This document shows, one piece after another, positions 32,965 through 41,255 of a stretch of 64,000 nt of DNA. Numbering within the stretch: the first letter of the stretch is position 1; every line of letters starts with the position of its first letter. A program made the translations under genes and the position numbers. A model generated the notes under the pieces. It was not told the origin of the DNA and searched no databases. It worked only from the letters and a program-made list of their open reading frames with translations. The stretch covers positions 124,001-188,000 of the forward strand of contig NZ_BMQP01000002.1 of assembly GCF_014648175.1 (NCBI RefSeq), written 5' to 3'. Source of the stretch: Planobispora rosea (lineage in GTDB: Bacteria > Actinomycetota > Actinomycetes > Streptosporangiales > Streptosporangiaceae).

Positions 32965-33255
32965 GGGGCGGCTCCCAGAATGTGTCGTGATTTATCGGAA
33001 AACGATGTATCGGGACACAGGGACACCGCAGGCACGCACGCCTTCAGAGGGAATCCGCGCGGAAGGAGAGAAGAGCCGCGCGGGGGAGGCCGTCGCCGGA
33101 ACGGGCGGGACGGGTCCGCTGAGGTCGGGTGCGCGCCGGGCCGTCACAACGGCTCGCATGGCGTGGTGTCCGGAACCTCAGATCTCCAACGGACGCTCCC
33201 GGGGGACGGCGATAAGACATCGAAGAAGCTACTTATGCATTTGATGTCACGTCAA
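32965..33255 (-). promoter_or_regulatory. ABC-F promoter and long leader
   Basis: A -35-like TTGACG (33255-33250) and -10-like TAGCTT (33231-33226) with 18-bp spacing would start a leader of about 255 nt before the GTG at 32964. In it, an ATG at about 33160 opens a frame of about 55 codons that ends in TAA near 32995, and GC-rich self-complementary CCGCGCGG blocks flank a CTCTTCTCTC loop. This is compatible with attenuation by a translated leader peptide. There is no other gene in 32965-33295. Confidence 0.45.
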
Positions 33256-33295
33256 GGGTTTTTCGGAAATTTCCCGATCTTCATCCCGGCCGGGG

Positions 33296-33865
33296 TCACG
33301 GCCGGACGATCGCCCAGACCGCGTGCTCGACCTCCGGCCGGACCGCCTTCAGGTCGAACGCCCCCGGCTCGGCCAGATAGCGCCGGGCGCACTCGTGGAC
33401 CGGGGCCATGACCACCGCGTCCAGCGCCCAGGCCGGGACCGGGCGCAGTTCCCCGCAGGCCGTACGCTTGTCGAACCACTCCACCAGCGGGGCCATGGTC
33501 CGCGCCTTGAACGCGGCCTTGCCGTCCTCCTCGATCAGCCCGGCGACCGAGGCCCGGTAGACGAACTCCGCCCGGGTCGGCCGGGCCACGACCCAGTCGA
33601 GGAAGCGACCGGCCAGCTCGGGCACGACGGTCCGCGCCGGGCGCTCGTCGAGCGCGGGGAGCATCGCGCCGACGAGTTCGGCGAAGCTCTCCCGGTACAG
33701 CGCGCCGACGATCCCGCCGCGGCTGCCGAAGTGATGGTAGATGCTCCCGTTCGAGGCCCCGGAGACCTCGGCGAGGCGGCTGACCGTCATCGCCTCCAGC
33801 CCGCCCTGGGCCACGATCTTCAGCGCCGCATTCAAGATCGCCTCACGCGTGGCGCCGCTTGCCAC
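33296..33865 (-). CDS. TetR family transcriptional regulator
   Basis: 189 residues from a GTG (VASGATREAILNAALKIV). The helix-turn-helix MTVSRLAEVSGASNGSIYHHF is canonical TetR. The C-terminal ligand domain (EWFDKRTACGELRPVPAWAL) is like those of regulators of acyl-CoA or lipid genes but cannot be assigned. It diverges from a long-chain acyl-CoA ligase gene over 59 bp that contain inverted repeats, so it most likely represses itself and that ligase, with acyl-CoA as candidate ligand. Confidence 0.92.
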   Translation of the reverse strand: MASGATREAILNAALKIVAQGGLEAMTVSRLAEVSGASNGSIYHHFGSRGGIVGALYRESFAELVGAMLPALDERPARTVVPELAGRFLDWVVARPTRAEFVYRASVAGLIEEDGKAAFKARTMAPLVEWFDKRTACGELRPVPAWALDAVVMAPVHECARRYLAEPGAFDLKAVRPEVEHAVWAIVRP

Positions 33866-33883
33866 AGTTCCACCCCCGATTGT

Positions 33884-33909
33884 TAGAGTAACGCTCTAGA
33901 GTGCCACTC
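33884..33909. promoter_or_regulatory. Inverted repeats in tetR/acyl-CoA ligase spacer
   Basis: TAGAG/CTCTA (33884-33898) and, next to it, GAGTG-C-CACTC (33899-33909) are two palindromes in the divergent promoter. They are good candidate binding sites for the TetR regulator encoded at 33296-33865. Confidence 0.6.
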
Positions 33910-33924
33910 CAACCGAGGTGCGTC

Positions 33925-35754
33925 ATGAGCGTCGAATCCGCCGGTTCCCTGCCCGCGCTGTTGCGGAGCCGAATCCGAGCGACACCGTACACGGAGGCGT
34001 TCCGCCATCCGTCCGAGGACCGGTGGGACTCGCTCACCTGGGCGGAGGTCGGCGAGCGGGTCCGCGCGCTGGCGCTGGGCCTGCACGCGCTCGGCGCCGA
34101 GCCCGGCACCCGGGTGGCGGTGCTCTGCGGGACCCGGGTCGAGTGGATCCTCGCAGATCTCGCGATCCTGTCCACCGGCGCGGCGACCACCACGATCTAC
34201 CCCTCCAACACCGCCGCGGAGTGCGCGTTCATCCTCTCCGACTCCGGCAGTGTGCTGGTCGTCGCGGAGAACGACGCGCAGGTGGCCAAGCTCCGCTCCG
34301 TCAGGAGCGAGATCCCCGCCGTCAAGCACGTGATCGTCGTCGACGGCGAGGCGGACGAGGAGGGCTGGGTGCTCACCCTCGACCAGGTCGCCCGGGTGGA
34401 CGGGAACGTCGCCGGCCGCAGGGACGGGGAGACCACGGACGAGGCCGCCTACGACCGGATGGTGGACGCCGTCACCGAGGACGACCTCGCCACCCTGATC
34501 TACACCTCGGGGACGACCGGCCGGCCCAAGGGCGTGGAGCTGACCCACGGCAACTGGCTGGGCACCGCCCGCGCCGTCGCGGAGATCGGCCTGCTCACCC
34601 CTGACGACCTGCACTTCCTCTGGCTGCCGATGTCCCACTCGTTCGGCAAGCTGCTGGAGGTGGCGGTGATCGCGGTGGGCACCCCGACCGTGATCGACGG
34701 CCGCCTGGACCGCATCGCCGCCAACCTCGGCGAGGTCCGGCCCACCGTCATGGCCGCCGCGCCCCGGATCTTCGAGAAGATCCACAACACCGTGACGGCG
34801 ACCGTGCGGCGCGAGGGCGGGATCAAGCTGCGGCTGTTCCGCTGGGCGCGGGCCGTCGGCATCGAGGCCGTGCGTGCCCGGCAGGAGGGCCGCCCCCTCT
34901 CCCCCGGTCTGCGGGCCCGCCACGCGATCGCCGACCGGCTGGTCTTCGCCAAGCTCCGCGCCAGGTTCGGCGGGCGGGTGCGCTACTTCATCTCCGGCTC
35001 GGCGCCGCTCTCGCCGGACATGGCCGAGTTCTTCGACGCGGCCGGGCTGACGATCCTGGAGGGGTACGGCCTGACCGAGTCGTCGGCCGGCAGCTTCGTC
35101 AACCGGCCGCAGGACGTGAGGTTCGGCACGGTCGGCCCGCCGCTGCCCGGCGTCACCGTGCGGATCGCCGAGGACGGGGAGATCCTGATCGGCGGGCACG
35201 GGATCATGCGCGGCTACCACGGCCTGCCCGACGAGACCGCCGAGGCGCTCCGGGACGGCTGGCTGCACACCGGTGACATCGGCGAGCTCGACGAGGCCGG
35301 GCGGCTGCGCATCACCGACCGGAAGAAGGAGCTGATCAAGACCTCCGGCGGCAAGTACGTGGCGCCGCAGCACCTGGAGGGCCGGATCAAGGCCGCCTGC
35401 CCGTTCCTGTCGCACGTCGTCGTGCACGGCGACCGGCGCAACTACTGCACGGCGCTGGTGACGCTGGACGCCGACGTGGTCGCCCCCTGGGCGCGGGCCG
35501 AGGGCCTGCCGTCCGACCCGGCCGAGCTGTGCTCGCACCCGAGGATGCGTGAGGAGGTGCGGCGGGCGGTCGACGCCGTCAACGCCGGCCTGGCCGGCTA
35601 CGAGACCGTGAAGGATTTCGCGATCCTGCCGGGCGACTTCACCGTGGAGAGCGGCGAGCTGACCCCCAGCATGAAGGTCCGCCGCCGCGAGGTGGAGGAG
35701 CGCCACCGGGACGTCCTGGACTCCCTCTACGAGGGTTCCGTGGAACGGGCCTGA
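33925..35754 (+). CDS. Long-chain fatty acid-CoA ligase (AMP-forming)
   Basis: 609 residues from the ATG at 33925 with GAGGTG upstream. P-loop-like LIYTSGTTGRPKGVELTHGN, GYGLTESSAG, HTGDIGELDEAGRLRITDRKKELIKTS (split across the adenylate-binding and hinge motifs) and the FISGSAPLSPDMAEFF region match long-chain acyl-CoA synthetases of the FadD15 type. It activates fatty acids with ATP to acyl-CoA for beta-oxidation or lipid building. Control by the divergent TetR is expected. The last 28 bp overlap a convergent membrane-protein gene. Confidence 0.93.
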   Translation: MSVESAGSLPALLRSRIRATPYTEAFRHPSEDRWDSLTWAEVGERVRALALGLHALGAEPGTRVAVLCGTRVEWILADLAILSTGAATTTIYPSNTAAECAFILSDSGSVLVVAENDAQVAKLRSVRSEIPAVKHVIVVDGEADEEGWVLTLDQVARVDGNVAGRRDGETTDEAAYDRMVDAVTEDDLATLIYTSGTTGRPKGVELTHGNWLGTARAVAEIGLLTPDDLHFLWLPMSHSFGKLLEVAVIAVGTPTVIDGRLDRIAANLGEVRPTVMAAAPRIFEKIHNTVTATVRREGGIKLRLFRWARAVGIEAVRARQEGRPLSPGLRARHAIADRLVFAKLRARFGGRVRYFISGSAPLSPDMAEFFDAAGLTILEGYGLTESSAGSFVNRPQDVRFGTVGPPLPGVTVRIAEDGEILIGGHGIMRGYHGLPDETAEALRDGWLHTGDIGELDEAGRLRITDRKKELIKTSGGKYVAPQHLEGRIKAACPFLSHVVVHGDRRNYCTALVTLDADVVAPWARAEGLPSDPAELCSHPRMREEVRRAVDAVNAGLAGYETVKDFAILPGDFTVESGELTPSMKVRRREVEERHRDVLDSLYEGSVERA

Positions 35755-36143
35755 CCACCGGAGACACCAGGAACACCGGGGCGGCGGAGCCAGACGGCGA
35801 GCCACGCGATCTCGGCCGCCGCGTCGAGCAGGTAGGTGGCCCGGATCCGCCCGCGCGGCACGTAGACCAGGTCGATGGCGAGCAGGGTCGCCGCGGTGGC
35901 GACCCCGATCCGCCGGGCGTTGCGCATCCCCTCGGGGGTGGACCCGGCCCGCAGCTGGGTCCAGCCCACCCCGAGCAGCAGGCCGGCCACCGTACGGACG
36001 AGCCAGTCGTCCTCCTTGGGCCCGAAGACCTTCTCGAAGCTGGGCAGGTGCATCAGCGGCCAGACTCCCGACGCCACGTTGAACGCCCCGTGCGCCCGCG
36101 CCCGCCAGAGCCCGGCCGGCCGCTCGCCGCCGTCCTTTTCCAT
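35727..36143 (-). CDS. Small membrane protein, unknown
   Basis: 138 residues. Three to four hydrophobic stretches (VRTVAGLLLGVGWTQL, IGVATAATLLAIDLVYV, YLLDAAAEIAWLAVWL) with HGAFNVASGVWPLMHLPSFEKVFGPKEDDWLV at the N-terminus, given here in pieces: HGAFNVASGVWPLMH and FEKVFGPKEDDW. This layout resembles conserved actinobacterial membrane proteins of unknown role. The ATG at 36143 has GGGAG about 10 nt before it; an ATG five codons upstream (36158) is the alternative. Its end overlaps the convergent ligase gene by 28 bp. Confidence 0.7.
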   Translation of the reverse strand: MEKDGGERPAGLWRARAHGAFNVASGVWPLMHLPSFEKVFGPKEDDWLVRTVAGLLLGVGWTQLRAGSTPEGMRNARRIGVATAATLLAIDLVYVPRGRIRATYLLDAAAEIAWLAVWLRRPGVPGVSGGQARSTEPS

Positions 36144-36272
36144 GCCCGGGACTCCCATGCCCGGGACGCTGCCCCCTCACCGTCCGCGCAAACCCCCGCC
36201 GCGTCTCCGCGAGCCGCGCGGCCCGCGGCGGAGTCACGGCGGCGGGCATCGAAAGGACAGGCCCCGCCGGGC

Positions 36273-37055
36273 TCAGTCCTCGTAGGTCACGCCGGGGGCG
36301 GGGTCGGACAGGTCGTGGCCCCGGGCCGTCAGCTCCGCCTCCACCGCCGCGCACACCGTCTCCACCACCGCGACCCGGGCGTACCGCTTGTCGTCCCCGG
36401 CGATCACGTGCCAGGGGGCGGCCGCGTGGTCGGTGCGCTCCAGCATGTCCTCCACGGCGAGCTCGTACTGCGGGCGCTTGTCCCGGTTGCGCCAGTCCTC
36501 GTCGGTGAGCTTCCAGACCCGCAGCGGGTCGGCTGCGCGGTCCTCGAAGCGGCGCAGCTGCTCCTCCTCCGAGACGTGCATCCAGAACTTGACCATGATC
36601 ATTCCCTCGGCGACGAGGGTCCGCTCGAACTCGACGATCTCGTCGTAGGCACGGGACCACTGCTCCTCGGTGGCGAAGCCCTCCACCCGTTCCACCAGCA
36701 CCCGCCCGTACCAGGAGCGGTCGAGCACGGCCATGCCGCCCCAGCCGGGCAGCACCGGCCAGAAGCGCCACAGGAAGTGGTGGCGCTTCTCGTCGTAGGT
36801 GGGCGCCGCGAACTGGGCGACGCGGACATGCCGGGGGTCGAGCGGGCGGACCAGCCGTTTGATCGCGCCGCCCTTGCCGGAGGCGTCCCAGCCCTCGAAG
36901 ACCACGCACAGCGGGGGGCCGATGCGTTTGTCACCGATCTGCCCGCCGAGCATCAGGCGCAGCCGGAGCAGCCGCTGGAGGGCGGCGTCGAGCCGCTCGT
37001 TCGCCTGCTTCTTCGGCAGTTTGACGGACAGGTCGGTCTCAGCCAGTCGGTTCAT
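36273..37055 (-). CDS. ppk2: Polyphosphate kinase 2 family protein
   Basis: 260 residues. Walker A-like CVVFEGWDASGKGGAIKRL, Walker B-like AVLDRSWYGRVLVERVEGF and the lid region RPQYELAVEDMLERTDHAAA are diagnostic of PPK2. It transfers phosphate between polyphosphate and nucleotides (NDP or NMP). The exact class (I, II or III) cannot be set here, although the single-domain length excludes fused double-domain enzymes. Starts at 37055 (MNRLAETDLS) or, four codons earlier, at 37067; both have weak GG-rich sites upstream. Confidence 0.93.
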   Translation of the reverse strand: MNRLAETDLSVKLPKKQANERLDAALQRLLRLRLMLGGQIGDKRIGPPLCVVFEGWDASGKGGAIKRLVRPLDPRHVRVAQFAAPTYDEKRHHFLWRFWPVLPGWGGMAVLDRSWYGRVLVERVEGFATEEQWSRAYDEIVEFERTLVAEGMIMVKFWMHVSEEEQLRRFEDRAADPLRVWKLTDEDWRNRDKRPQYELAVEDMLERTDHAAAPWHVIAGDDKRYARVAVVETVCAAVEAELTARGHDLSDPAPGVTYED

Positions 37056-37099
37056 GCCCACCAGCATCCCCGATTCCCGGGTCGTCGGGCAGTCCCGGC

Positions 37100-37543
37100 C
37101 TACTCCACCGTGATCCGGAAGGTCGCGTCGCCCGAGCTGTTCCTGCTCTGCTGGTCGGCGGGGACCCGGTCGGCGCCGCAGCGCCAGCAGTTGGTGACGG
37201 TGACCACGGCCGTGCCGCGCTGCTTGGCGTTGAAGACGAAGTAGCGCACCCCGCCCCCGCCGGTGACCTCGGGATCGGACGACTCGCTCTCGTACTCCGC
37301 GCTGATGAAGGAGGCCACCTTCGGGTCCGGCAGCGCGCCCATCCGCCAGCTGTCGCCGACCGAGGCGTTCTCCTCCACCGCGAGGGAGAAACGCTGGCCG
37401 GGGGTGACGCGGACCTCGCTGGTCCGGTTGATCCCCCCGGCGACGACCTTCCCGTAGTCGGACACGGCCGACTCCGGGCCGCAGCCCGCGACCAGCCCCG
37501 CCGACGCCAGCGCCAGGGCGGCGATCCCCGTTCGGTATTTCAC
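37100..37543 (-). CDS. Lipoprotein with chagasin-like (I42) protease-inhibitor domain
   Basis: 147 residues. Lipobox LVAGC with Cys at about 21. From residue 45 the domain shows the chagasin pattern: a VTPGQRFSLAVEENASVGDS stretch where the first inhibitory loop lies, then GGGGVRYFVFNAKQRGTAVV near the second/third loop. The key loop residues differ from the NPTTG and RPW/F of true chagasins, so inhibitory activity against cysteine peptidases is unproven. Two Cys (NCWRC) near the C-terminus may form a disulfide. It should be anchored on the outer face of the membrane. Confidence 0.75.
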   Translation of the reverse strand: MKYRTGIAALALASAGLVAGCGPESAVSDYGKVVAGGINRTSEVRVTPGQRFSLAVEENASVGDSWRMGALPDPKVASFISAEYESESSDPEVTGGGGVRYFVFNAKQRGTAVVTVTNCWRCGADRVPADQQSRNSSGDATFRITVE

Positions 37544-37606
37544 CCGGAAAGGCTACCGAGCGGGCCCGCCGGTTCCGCGGGAGGTGCCGTCCCCCCGCGG
37601 GGCGGG

Positions 37607-39628
37607 TCAGATCAGGCGGCTCCGGTAGACCCCGCGGGCCCGCTCGTACAGCGCCAGATGGTCGTCGAGCTGTCCCGGGCTCTCGAACCTGCCCTCCCCG
37701 CGGACCATCGCCTCCAGCGCGTCCAGCCACTCCAGGCACCAGCGCACGTCCTCGGGACGGGCCACGTGGCGGCCGGCCACGTCGAGGTAGACCGGGCTGG
37801 TGCAGGCGTAGGCGCCGCCGGCGTGGAAGCTGCGCTCGTGCGGCCCGCCGGAGGCGATCGCGACCACGTAGTCCGGCCGGTCCGCGGCCAGCTCGACGGT
37901 CAGGTGGCCGCCCTTCCCCTCGGCGTGCACCCCGGCGGCGGTGCGGATCTCCAGCCGCTCCACCTCCGGGCCGACCGAGCGGGCGGTGATCGTGACCCGG
38001 TCCCCGGGTGACAGGTGCAGGGTGTCCCCCGGCCCGCTGCCGCTCACCGACAGCTCCAGCCAGGGACCGGTGGTGGCGAAGGTACGGCCCCGCCGGATCG
38101 CCTCGGCGAACGCGGCCGCGCTCAGCGGCCCGTCCACCCGGGCGTAGACCCGCTCCCAGCCGGGCGGGCTGGACTGGTTGCCCCGGCGGGCGAAGGAGAC
38201 CATGCTGTCGGTCCCGGCGGTGACCGCGAGCCGGTTGCCGGCCCCGATCAGCCGCCGGTAGACGAGCGCGGTCGCCTCGATCGAGGAGTGGTTGAGCACG
38301 TCGAGGCTGTCGATCAGACCGAGTGCCGCGTCGGCGACGATCTCCCGGGCCGAGCAGTTGCGCCGCCACAGCAGCGCCGCCCGCGGGCCGTCCTGCTCGG
38401 AGAAGGGCACGTGGAAGGGGTGGCTGTAGCCGGTGACCGCGCCCAGGGCCCGCAGTTCCTCGCAGGCCTCGCTGTTGGGCGGCCAGTCGGCGGTGCCGAG
38501 GAAGCCGGTGTGGAAGCGGGAGGGCGGGGCTTCGGGCGCGAAGGCGTAGAAGTGGCCGAGCAGGTCGTTGCGGTACTCGACGCCGATCCGGGCCAGGTGC
38601 GTGGCGTCGGACCAGGGCAGGTCCTTGCCGGCCCAGTGCTCCAGCGCCTCGGCGTCGTAGACCCGCTCGGAGGAGACGTTCCCGGCGACCAGGTTGAGCA
38701 CGTGCAGGTCCTCACCGTGCTGCATGGCGGCGGCGAGCGCGGGGGTGCCGACCATGTCCCCGGCCCAGTTGAGGTGGACGTGCATGTCCCCGCCGTACCA
38801 GCCCCGGGCCGCGGCGTCGTACAGGCGCGGGGGGACGAGCTCCACCAGCGTCTCCTCCCCCGCGGCGGGGGTGACGGTCACCTGGGCGGAGCCGTACTCC
38901 ATCCCGCGCCAGACGCGGACGGCCAGCGGCTCGGCCGGGACGTCGAGCACGAGGTCGTCACCGTGGAAGTAGGGCCGCACCAGGGCGTCGCGCCGGTGCG
39001 GGGCGCCCTCGGGGTACCAGCCCTGGCCGTGCGCGCCGGACACGCTCCACCGGCACGGCATCCCGGCGCGCACCCGCAGGCGGGCGGCGGCGGCCGGGCG
39101 GGCCAGCGGCGCCAGGTCGATCTCCGCGCCGTCCGCGGCGACCCGGCTCCCGCCGGTGATCGGGATCAGCAGTGCGCCGTGCGGGCCGACCTCGTGGGCC
39201 TCCCCGTCCACCAGTACGGTCGCCGGTTCGTCCCGGGCGGAGTCGACCAGCAGCGTCGTGCGCACGACCCGGCCGCCGAGAACGGCCTGCGCCCGCGCCT
39301 CCAGCGTGGCCCCGCCCCCGGTGAGGCGGAGCGCGGCGAGGTTGTCGGTCAGGTCTCCGGCGAGGACGTCGCGCACCACCTCGGCCATGTCCAGTTCGAG
39401 GAGATGGTCCTCCAGTTCCTCGGCACCGGCGCCCGGGTGGCGCTCGGCGACCTTGCGGTAGCAGGTGCCCCAGAAGTCGCGCGGGCCCATCAGGTAGGCG
39501 TCGGTGACCATCGACTTCACATAGAAGATCGGATCCTCGCCCCAGGTGACGCCGTGGGTGGCCAGCAGAGCCCGGTAGTCGTCGAGCGCCCGCGCCATGG
39601 CGGGGGATACAACCGGATCGTCGCACAT
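37607..39628 (-). CDS. CehA/McbA-like metallohydrolase
   Basis: 673 residues. The ATG at 39628 (MCDDPVVSP) is chosen because GGGGAG lies 7 nt upstream; Met codons 13 and 9 residues earlier lack a site. The C-terminal half is a PHP-like domain: WYGGDMHVHLNWAGDM (first metal His pair), GYSHPFHVPF, and AVTAGTDSMVSFARRG (C-terminal metal site). The N-terminal half is a poorly conserved domain of all-alpha then beta character. CehA and McbA are carbaryl esterases, but most members are uncharacterised. Stands alone; the conserved promoter-like AT-rich block at 39715-39745 precedes it. Confidence 0.85.
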   Translation of the reverse strand: MCDDPVVSPAMARALDDYRALLATHGVTWGEDPIFYVKSMVTDAYLMGPRDFWGTCYRKVAERHPGAGAEELEDHLLELDMAEVVRDVLAGDLTDNLAALRLTGGGATLEARAQAVLGGRVVRTTLLVDSARDEPATVLVDGEAHEVGPHGALLIPITGGSRVAADGAEIDLAPLARPAAAARLRVRAGMPCRWSVSGAHGQGWYPEGAPHRRDALVRPYFHGDDLVLDVPAEPLAVRVWRGMEYGSAQVTVTPAAGEETLVELVPPRLYDAAARGWYGGDMHVHLNWAGDMVGTPALAAAMQHGEDLHVLNLVAGNVSSERVYDAEALEHWAGKDLPWSDATHLARIGVEYRNDLLGHFYAFAPEAPPSRFHTGFLGTADWPPNSEACEELRALGAVTGYSHPFHVPFSEQDGPRAALLWRRNCSAREIVADAALGLIDSLDVLNHSSIEATALVYRRLIGAGNRLAVTAGTDSMVSFARRGNQSSPPGWERVYARVDGPLSAAAFAEAIRRGRTFATTGPWLELSVSGSGPGDTLHLSPGDRVTITARSVGPEVERLEIRTAAGVHAEGKGGHLTVELAADRPDYVVAIASGGPHERSFHAGGAYACTSPVYLDVAGRHVARPEDVRWCLEWLDALEAMVRGEGRFESPGQLDDHLALYERARGVYRSRLI

Positions 39629-39747
39629 GAGTAGCTCCCCGTGTAGAACCTCCATGATCGCCGTCATCGTGACACGGCGAGCGCGGGCGACACGGGCCGC
39701 GCCCGCCCGGTGGTGGGGTTTATCGCTACTCGGATTGATAAAAGTAA

Positions 39748-40377
39748 CTACGGGATAGTTTCCAGCCGCTCCGGACCGGCGGAGAGCGAGTGGCCGAGCC
39801 GTACCTTCATGGCGTGCTCCACCAGCGTGATCAGGACCTCCTTGCCGGACCCCCGCCGGCGCGCGTCGCAGAGCACGACCGGCACCTCGGGGGGGAGGGT
39901 CAGTCCGAGGCGCACCTCTTCCAGGTCGTAGCGGCGGGCGCCGTCGAAGCAGTTCACCGCGACGATGAAGGGCGTCTCCCGCCGCTCGAAGTAGTCCAGC
40001 GCGGGGAAGCAGTCGGCCAGCCTGCGCGTGTCGGCCAGCACGACCGCGCCCAGCGCGCCGAGGGCCAGCTCGTCCCAGAGGAACCAGAACCGCTCCTGCC
40101 CCGGGGTGCCGAACAGGTAGAGCCGGTAGGCGTCGCCGATGGTGATGCGGCCGAAGTCCATGGCGACGGTCGTGGTGGCCTTGCCCTCCACGCCGGCCAG
40201 GTCGTCCACCCCGACGCTGCGGTCGGTCAGGGTCTCCTCGGTGCGCAGCGGCTCGATCTCGGAGACGGCCCCGACCAGAGTGGTCTTGCCCGCCCCGAAG
40301 CCGCCCGCGACCAGGATCTTGATCGCCTTGGGCAGGACCGCCCGCCCGGCGTCGCGGTCAGAGCGCACGGAGTCCAT
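39748..40377 (-). CDS. cvnD: Conservon GTP-binding protein CvnD
   Basis: 209 residues. G1 GGFGAGKTT, G3-like LFGTPGQERFWF, and NCFD in place of NKxD are as in the Ras-like GTPases of actinobacterial conservons. It overlaps the end of cvnC by 20 nt. It is the output switch of the sensor complex, presumably cycling between membrane-bound and free forms. No P450 (cvnE) follows; the next downstream gene is the metallohydrolase, which has its own spacer. Confidence 0.95.
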   Translation of the reverse strand: MDSVRSDRDAGRAVLPKAIKILVAGGFGAGKTTLVGAVSEIEPLRTEETLTDRSVGVDDLAGVEGKATTTVAMDFGRITIGDAYRLYLFGTPGQERFWFLWDELALGALGAVVLADTRRLADCFPALDYFERRETPFIVAVNCFDGARRYDLEEVRLGLTLPPEVPVVLCDARRRGSGKEVLITLVEHAMKVRLGHSLSAGPERLETIP

Positions 40378-40744
40378 CGAGCACCGCCCTGTACATCCTC
40401 TCGTCGTGCATATCCGTCTCCGAATGTGGTTCTTGCAGGGTGATGTACCCCTGGTCGAGCAGGTCGCTGAGCAGGACGCGGACGGTGCCCGCGGGCAGGT
40501 TGACGTGCGCCGCGATCTCCGCCACGGACTGCGGCTGCCGGCACAGGCCCACGATCGCCAGGCACTCCGGGCCGAGCCCGATCTCGCCGGGCGGGACGGG
40601 GCGGACGGTCACCGCCATCGTGATGAGGTCGAACCGGCCGCGCGCCGGCTCGGTCCTGCCCCGGGTGAGGACGTACGGCCGGACGATCGGCCCGGCCTCC
40701 TCGCCGATCCACTGGGTGTCGGGATGCTCCTGGCGGGGGTTCAT
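40358..40744 (-). CDS. cvnC: Conservon DUF742 protein CvnC
   Basis: 128 residues. IVRPYVLTRGRTEPARGRFD and ITLQEPHSETDMHD are typical of DUF742, a winged-helix-like family found only in conservons. ATGA overlap with cvnB. It is thought to bind the roadblock and GTPase partners and possibly DNA; the exact role is open. Confidence 0.95.
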   Translation of the reverse strand: MNPRQEHPDTQWIGEEAGPIVRPYVLTRGRTEPARGRFDLITMAVTVRPVPPGEIGLGPECLAIVGLCRQPQSVAEIAAHVNLPAGTVRVLLSDLLDQGYITLQEPHSETDMHDERMYRAVLDGLRAL

Positions 40745-41172
40745 CGCGGAGCATCACCGCCGTCGGAGGCGCCCGGCGTCCGCGCGGGTGAGGTGAGGTA
40801 CTGGCCGACCCGGGTGACGAGCATGGCCATCTCGTAGGCGACGAGGCCGACGTCGGCCTCGTTCGTGCAGAGCACCGCCAGGCAGGCGCCCTGTCCGGCG
40901 GTGGACACCAGCAGGTAGGCCGAGCGCATCTCGATGATGGTCTGGCGCACCGCCCCGCCCCGGACCCGGTCGCTGACCCCCCGTCCCAGGCTCTGGATCG
41001 CCGATCCCACGGCGGCCAGGTGCTCCGCGTCAGCCGGCTCCAGGCCCGCCGAGGACGCCATGAGCAGTCCGTCGGTGGAGAAAACGATCCCGTGCTGAGC
41101 CTCCGCCACCCGTGTGACCAGGTCGTCCAGCAACCAGGCCAGATCGGTGACGGATCCTGTTCCCTGCACCAC
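40741..41172 (-). CDS. cvnB: Conservon roadblock/LC7 protein CvnB
   Basis: 143 residues starting at a GTG (GTGGTG pair) with GAGGA about 7 nt upstream. DLAWLLDDLVTRVAEAQHGI, VFSTDGLLMASSAGL and VGLVAYEMAMLVTRVGQYL match the roadblock/MglB fold that acts as partner, and often as GAP, for the small GTPase CvnD. Confidence 0.95.
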   Translation of the reverse strand: MVQGTGSVTDLAWLLDDLVTRVAEAQHGIVFSTDGLLMASSAGLEPADAEHLAAVGSAIQSLGRGVSDRVRGGAVRQTIIEMRSAYLLVSTAGQGACLAVLCTNEADVGLVAYEMAMLVTRVGQYLTSPARTPGASDGGDAPR

Positions 41173-41255
41173 TCGTTGTCCTCTTTCTTACGGCCGTCGT
41201 TCGGCTCCGGCCCTCCGGGGGGCGGAGCCTGCGTGCGCGAATCGGATCGTCTGGG

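Noticed and set aside
33883..36909. Minus-strand frame of about 1000 codons opposite the acyl-CoA ligase
   Set aside because: Shadow of the ligase and PPK2 genes, caused by high GC in third positions; no domain or start site.
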